A stretch of DNA of 8,978 bases from Candidatus Levyibacteriota bacterium. GTDB taxonomy: Bacteria; Patescibacteriota; Microgenomatia; Levybacterales; UBA12049. Of this stretch, positions 6,713-8,978 are shown piece after piece. Below the pieces are notes generated by a model that was given only the letters and a program-made list of their open reading frames with translations, did no database searches and was not told where the DNA came from. Made by a program: the position numbers and the translations under genes. Where the stretch lies: assembly GCA_003173995.1 (NCBI GenBank), contig PRDT01000027.1:1-8978 (forward strand), in the 5' to 3' direction. Each line of letters opens with the position of its first letter. Position 1 is the stretch's first letter.

Positions 6713-7282
6713 ATGCAAGAAAGAACATTAGCACAAAAAATACAAAACAGAATTGCAACAGTTGAATTGGAGTTTGTGGTTGGACTTCTTCATATCGCGG
6801 GCTATATTCCTTTCCATCACGTTCGTCGTTTTTTCTATCGTATGGCTGGAGTGACTATTGGTACAGGCTCTGCAATTCATATGCATACTATTTTTTATGA
6901 TCCTCGAAATATTGTCATTGGAAAAGATACGATTATTGGAGAATTTGCTGTCTTGGATGGACGAGACAAGCTAGTAATAGGAGATCATGTCGATATTGCA
7001 TCTGATGTGATGCTCTACAATGCCGAGCATGATGTTCAGAGCGATGATTTTCATGCTGTGAAGGCTCCAACAATTGTCGAGGATTATGTATTTATTGGTC
7101 CACGAGCAATTATTCTCCCTGGTGTAACTCTAGGCAAAGGAGCAGTTGTTGGTGCAGGTGCAGTGGTGACAAAGGATGTAGCACCATTTGCTATTGTTGG
7201 GGGAGTACCTGCAAAAGTAATTGGAGAAAGAAAAGTAAAAGATCCTTCATATCGTCTCAAACGCGCAGCATGGTTTCGTTAA
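6713..7282 (+). CDS. Hexapeptide-repeat (LbH) sugar O-acyltransferase, WbbJ/Maa-like
   Basis: The 189-residue protein has a hydrophobic or amphipathic N-terminal segment of about 45 residues and then a left-handed beta-helix. The helix is read from imperfect hexapeptide repeats such as VTIGTG (47-52), IVIGKD (67-72), LVIGDH (87-92) and, near the end, VTLGKG and AVVGAG (138-149). The loop NAEHD (103-107) supplies the likely catalytic His106. The terminal IVGGVPAKVIGER (161-173) is the standard ending of acetyl-CoA-dependent enzymes of this family, which form trimers and acetylate sugar hydroxyls. In this cluster it probably decorates a residue of the glycan, but N-acylation of an amino sugar is also possible. 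It is separated from both neighbours by a single base (TAATATG), indicating one operon. Confidence 0.88.
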   Translation: MQERTLAQKIQNRIATVELEFVVGLLHIAGYIPFHHVRRFFYRMAGVTIGTGSAIHMHTIFYDPRNIVIGKDTIIGEFAVLDGRDKLVIGDHVDIASDVMLYNAEHDVQSDDFHAVKAPTIVEDYVFIGPRAIILPGVTLGKGAVVGAGAVVTKDVAPFAIVGGVPAKVIGERKVKDPSYRLKRAAWFR

Positions 7283-7283
7283 T

Positions 7284-8168
7284 ATGAAACTTTCCATTGT
7301 TACACTCAATTTCAAAAAGAAAGAATTGACACTTTCGTGTGTTGCTTCAGTATATAAGCATTACAAAGATCATTTTGAAAAAAATGAAATAGAAATGATA
7401 GTGGTTGATAATGCATCAGGAGATGATTCGGTCAAGATAATTCGTGAAGTCATAAAGCAAAATAACTATAAAAATGTAGAACTTATTGCTAATGATGAAA
7501 ATGCTGGATTTGGTCGAGGATGCAATCTTGGCACCTCCCATGCAAAAGGAAAATATGTCCTTTTTCTCAATAATGACACTCAGGTACAAGACAATGGATT
7601 TATTGATATGGTCAACTTTCTAGATAATCGTAGTGAAATAGCAATACTAGGTGGAAGGATGAAGAATGAGGATGGTAGTGTTCAGGCATCAGTTGGGAAA
7701 TTTTATACACTCTTTAATGCAGCTCTTATGCTTTTGGGTATGCAGCGGTTTGGACTTTTGTATACGAGTCCATCATCTATTACCAAAGCCGATTGGGTAA
7801 GCGGTGGCAGTATGATGGTAAGAAAAGAAGCTTTTGACAAACTAGGAGGATTTGATAAAGAAATTTTTATGTACATGGAAGATATTGAATTCTGCTTTCG
7901 GGCAAGGAAGGCGGGTTATAGCACCTACTTTTATCCTAATGTAACAACAATTCATATTGGACAGGGCAGTAGTAATCGAACATTTGCCATAACACATATT
8001 TACCAAGGACTGGTACATTTTTATAAAAAATACATGCCCACATGGCAGCTAAACGTGCTACAATTAATGCTCAAGGCAAAAGCAAAGACTCTTATCTATA
8101 CAGGGAAAGTAATACATAATACCTACCTTGTCCAAACATATGAACAAGCTCTTGCAACTATTCGATAA
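7284..8168 (+). CDS. Glycosyltransferase family 2, WbbL/rhamnosyltransferase-like
   Basis: The 294-residue product starts with the GT2 signature LSIVTLNF (3-10) and has VDNASGDDS (41-49). N-x-G-F-G-R-G-C-N follows at 73-81, then LNNDTQ (95-100, metal-binding Asp98). The WbbL-type C-terminal block runs from SGGSMMVRKEAFDKLGGFD (173-191) through FMYMEDIEFCFRARKAGY (195-212), in which E199-D200 is the probable catalytic-base region. A histidine-containing TTIHIGQGSS segment follows. Proteins of this group add rhamnose or a related deoxyhexose from a dTDP-sugar to lipid-linked oligosaccharides, though rhamnose specificity is not provable here. The protein is soluble or membrane-associated, with no clear helix. 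The start follows the previous stop by one base; the end overlaps the next gene by 29 nt. Confidence 0.9.
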   Translation: MKLSIVTLNFKKKELTLSCVASVYKHYKDHFEKNEIEMIVVDNASGDDSVKIIREVIKQNNYKNVELIANDENAGFGRGCNLGTSHAKGKYVLFLNNDTQVQDNGFIDMVNFLDNRSEIAILGGRMKNEDGSVQASVGKFYTLFNAALMLLGMQRFGLLYTSPSSITKADWVSGGSMMVRKEAFDKLGGFDKEIFMYMEDIEFCFRARKAGYSTYFYPNVTTIHIGQGSSNRTFAITHIYQGLVHFYKKYMPTWQLNVLQLMLKAKAKTLIYTGKVIHNTYLVQTYEQALATIR

Positions 8169-8978
8169 TTATTTTTTAAAATTCGCAGTCATTGCAACGC
8201 TTATTTTTACTGCGCTATATCCAAAATTACCAAGTATTCAAGTAACTCATACATGGGTCTATGTTAGGCTTGAAGACTTTGCTATTGCTGCAATTGTTAT
8301 CCTCTGGGTAATTCAAGTTTTAAGAAAGAAAGTAAAAATACCATTTTTATTGGGTTCGCCAATAGCTTTGTATTGGGGAATTGGACTAGTGTCTCTTATT
8401 TTTAGTCTTCTTTTTATTGGACCTCATTTATTAAATTTTTTCCCTAAAATAGCCGCTCTTGAGTATCTGCGAAGGATAGAATATATGATCCTATTTTTCG
8501 TTGCTTTTTCCACAATAAAGACAGTGAAAGATATCAGAGATTATGTCATTGGGCTTTGTATCGCATTGACGGGTGTTATTATTTACGGCCTTGGCCAACA
8601 CTTTTACCTCATGCTTTGGCATATGTTCCCATCTTTTTTTGAAAAAAATCCATTCTGCTTTCCGTCATTTCAGACAGGTAATGAAGAATTTGCAAAGGGT
8701 ATACCTCTCTGCCTGCCAGAAAACGCTCGAATCACCTCAACCTTTGGAGGACATTATGATTTGGCAGCCTATATGGTACTTATTATTCCGCTTCTTATAG
8801 CACTTATGTTAGGAGTAAAAAAATGGTTTGGCAAAATTTTCTTTGGTGTTTTTTCTTTCACATCACTTCTTCTTTTAATTTTCACCTCTTCTCGTGTTTC
8901 CTTTGTAGCATATCTCGTGGGTGTTGTTTTCACACTTATCTTTATCAATAGAAAGAAATTGATTATACCTGTCTTGCT
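8140..8978 (+). CDS. O-antigen ligase/polymerase-like membrane protein (WaaL/Wzy type), 3' partial
   Basis: The frame opens after a stop at 8110-8112. ATG 8140 is the only ATG before 8485, so I take it as the start, although it lies 29 nt inside the preceding gene. About 279 residues are present before the window ends. Predicted helices lie at about 11-28, 44-61, 68-93, 113-125, 134-152, 207-224, 231-248 and 253-268. The external segment and next helix carry ARITSTFGGHYDLAAYMVL (196-214). FTSSRVSFVAYLVG (248-261) follows, with Arg252. This pair of elements is characteristic of the O-antigen ligase/Wzy_C family, which joins polyprenyl-pyrophosphate-linked glycans on the outer face. Whether it polymerises repeats or transfers the chain to protein or lipid cannot be decided without the C-terminus. 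Cysteines 173 and 191 sit in the loop just before the motif. Confidence 0.83.
   Translation, partial: MNKLLQLFDNYFLKFAVIATLIFTALYPKLPSIQVTHTWVYVRLEDFAIAAIVILWVIQVLRKKVKIPFLLGSPIALYWGIGLVSLIFSLLFIGPHLLNFFPKIAALEYLRRIEYMILFFVAFSTIKTVKDIRDYVIGLCIALTGVIIYGLGQHFYLMLWHMFPSFFEKNPFCFPSFQTGNEEFAKGIPLCLPENARITSTFGGHYDLAAYMVLIIPLLIALMLGVKKWFGKIFFGVFSFTSLLLLIFTSSRVSFVAYLVGVVFTLIFINRKKLIIPVL

Noticed and set aside
6144..6758. Several overlapping minus-strand reading frames
   Set aside because: They lie antisense to a complete GT4 with all motifs, overlap each other in different frames and have no recognisable domains; they are shadows.
8573..8800. 75-codon plus-strand reading frame
   Set aside because: It is out of frame within the ligase-like gene, whose own frame carries the family motif through this region.

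Overview
The window is a single, densely packed, plus-strand gene cluster for building a cell-surface glycan (polysaccharide or glycoconjugate). It contains no RNA genes, mobile elements or CRISPR. Low G+C, near-absent Shine-Dalgarno sites, overlapping or 1-3 nt gene junctions, and these particular protein types together suggest a Candidate Phyla Radiation (Patescibacteria) bacterium, possibly of the Microgenomates side. That placement is an inference from style and family resemblance; no phylogenetic marker gene is present.

Layout. Positions 1-3735 hold large integral membrane proteins. First comes the C-terminal part of a GT-C/YfhO-like membrane protein whose start lies outside the window. 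A 101-aa membrane protein follows. Next is a second GT-C-like system of the same architecture, encoded by two genes (membrane half at 1694-2893, extracytoplasmic half at 2890-3735). All junctions here are 4-nt ATGA overlaps. A 68-nt gap follows, with a good candidate promoter that would start transcription exactly at the next ATG. From 3804 on lie a GtrB/DPM-like polyprenyl-phosphate glycosyltransferase, a 75-aa three-helix membrane protein, a GT4 gene that encodes only the acceptor-side half of the enzyme, a full-length GT4, a hexapeptide-repeat acyltransferase, a WbbL-like GT2 and the N-terminal part of an O-antigen ligase/polymerase-like protein that runs off the window.

How they may work together: cytoplasmic GT4 and GT2 enzymes would extend a lipid-linked sugar chain, which the acyltransferase may decorate. 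The GtrB-like enzyme would make a polyprenyl-phosphate-sugar. GT-C-type proteins commonly use such donors on the outer face of the membrane, and the ligase-like protein would polymerise or transfer the finished chain. No flippase is recognisable inside the window.

Most notable points: (i) two homologous GT-C-type systems side by side, one fused and one split in a predicted cytoplasmic loop; (ii) a GT4 protein ending exactly at its domain boundary, in frame with the complete GT4 that follows; (iii) a sharp composition change near 1.75 kb, with the first part at about 22% G+C in the lines I counted by hand against roughly 35-42% downstream; (iv) a probable leaderless promoter in the only sizeable intergenic gap. 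No stretch above 300 bases lacks a gene.
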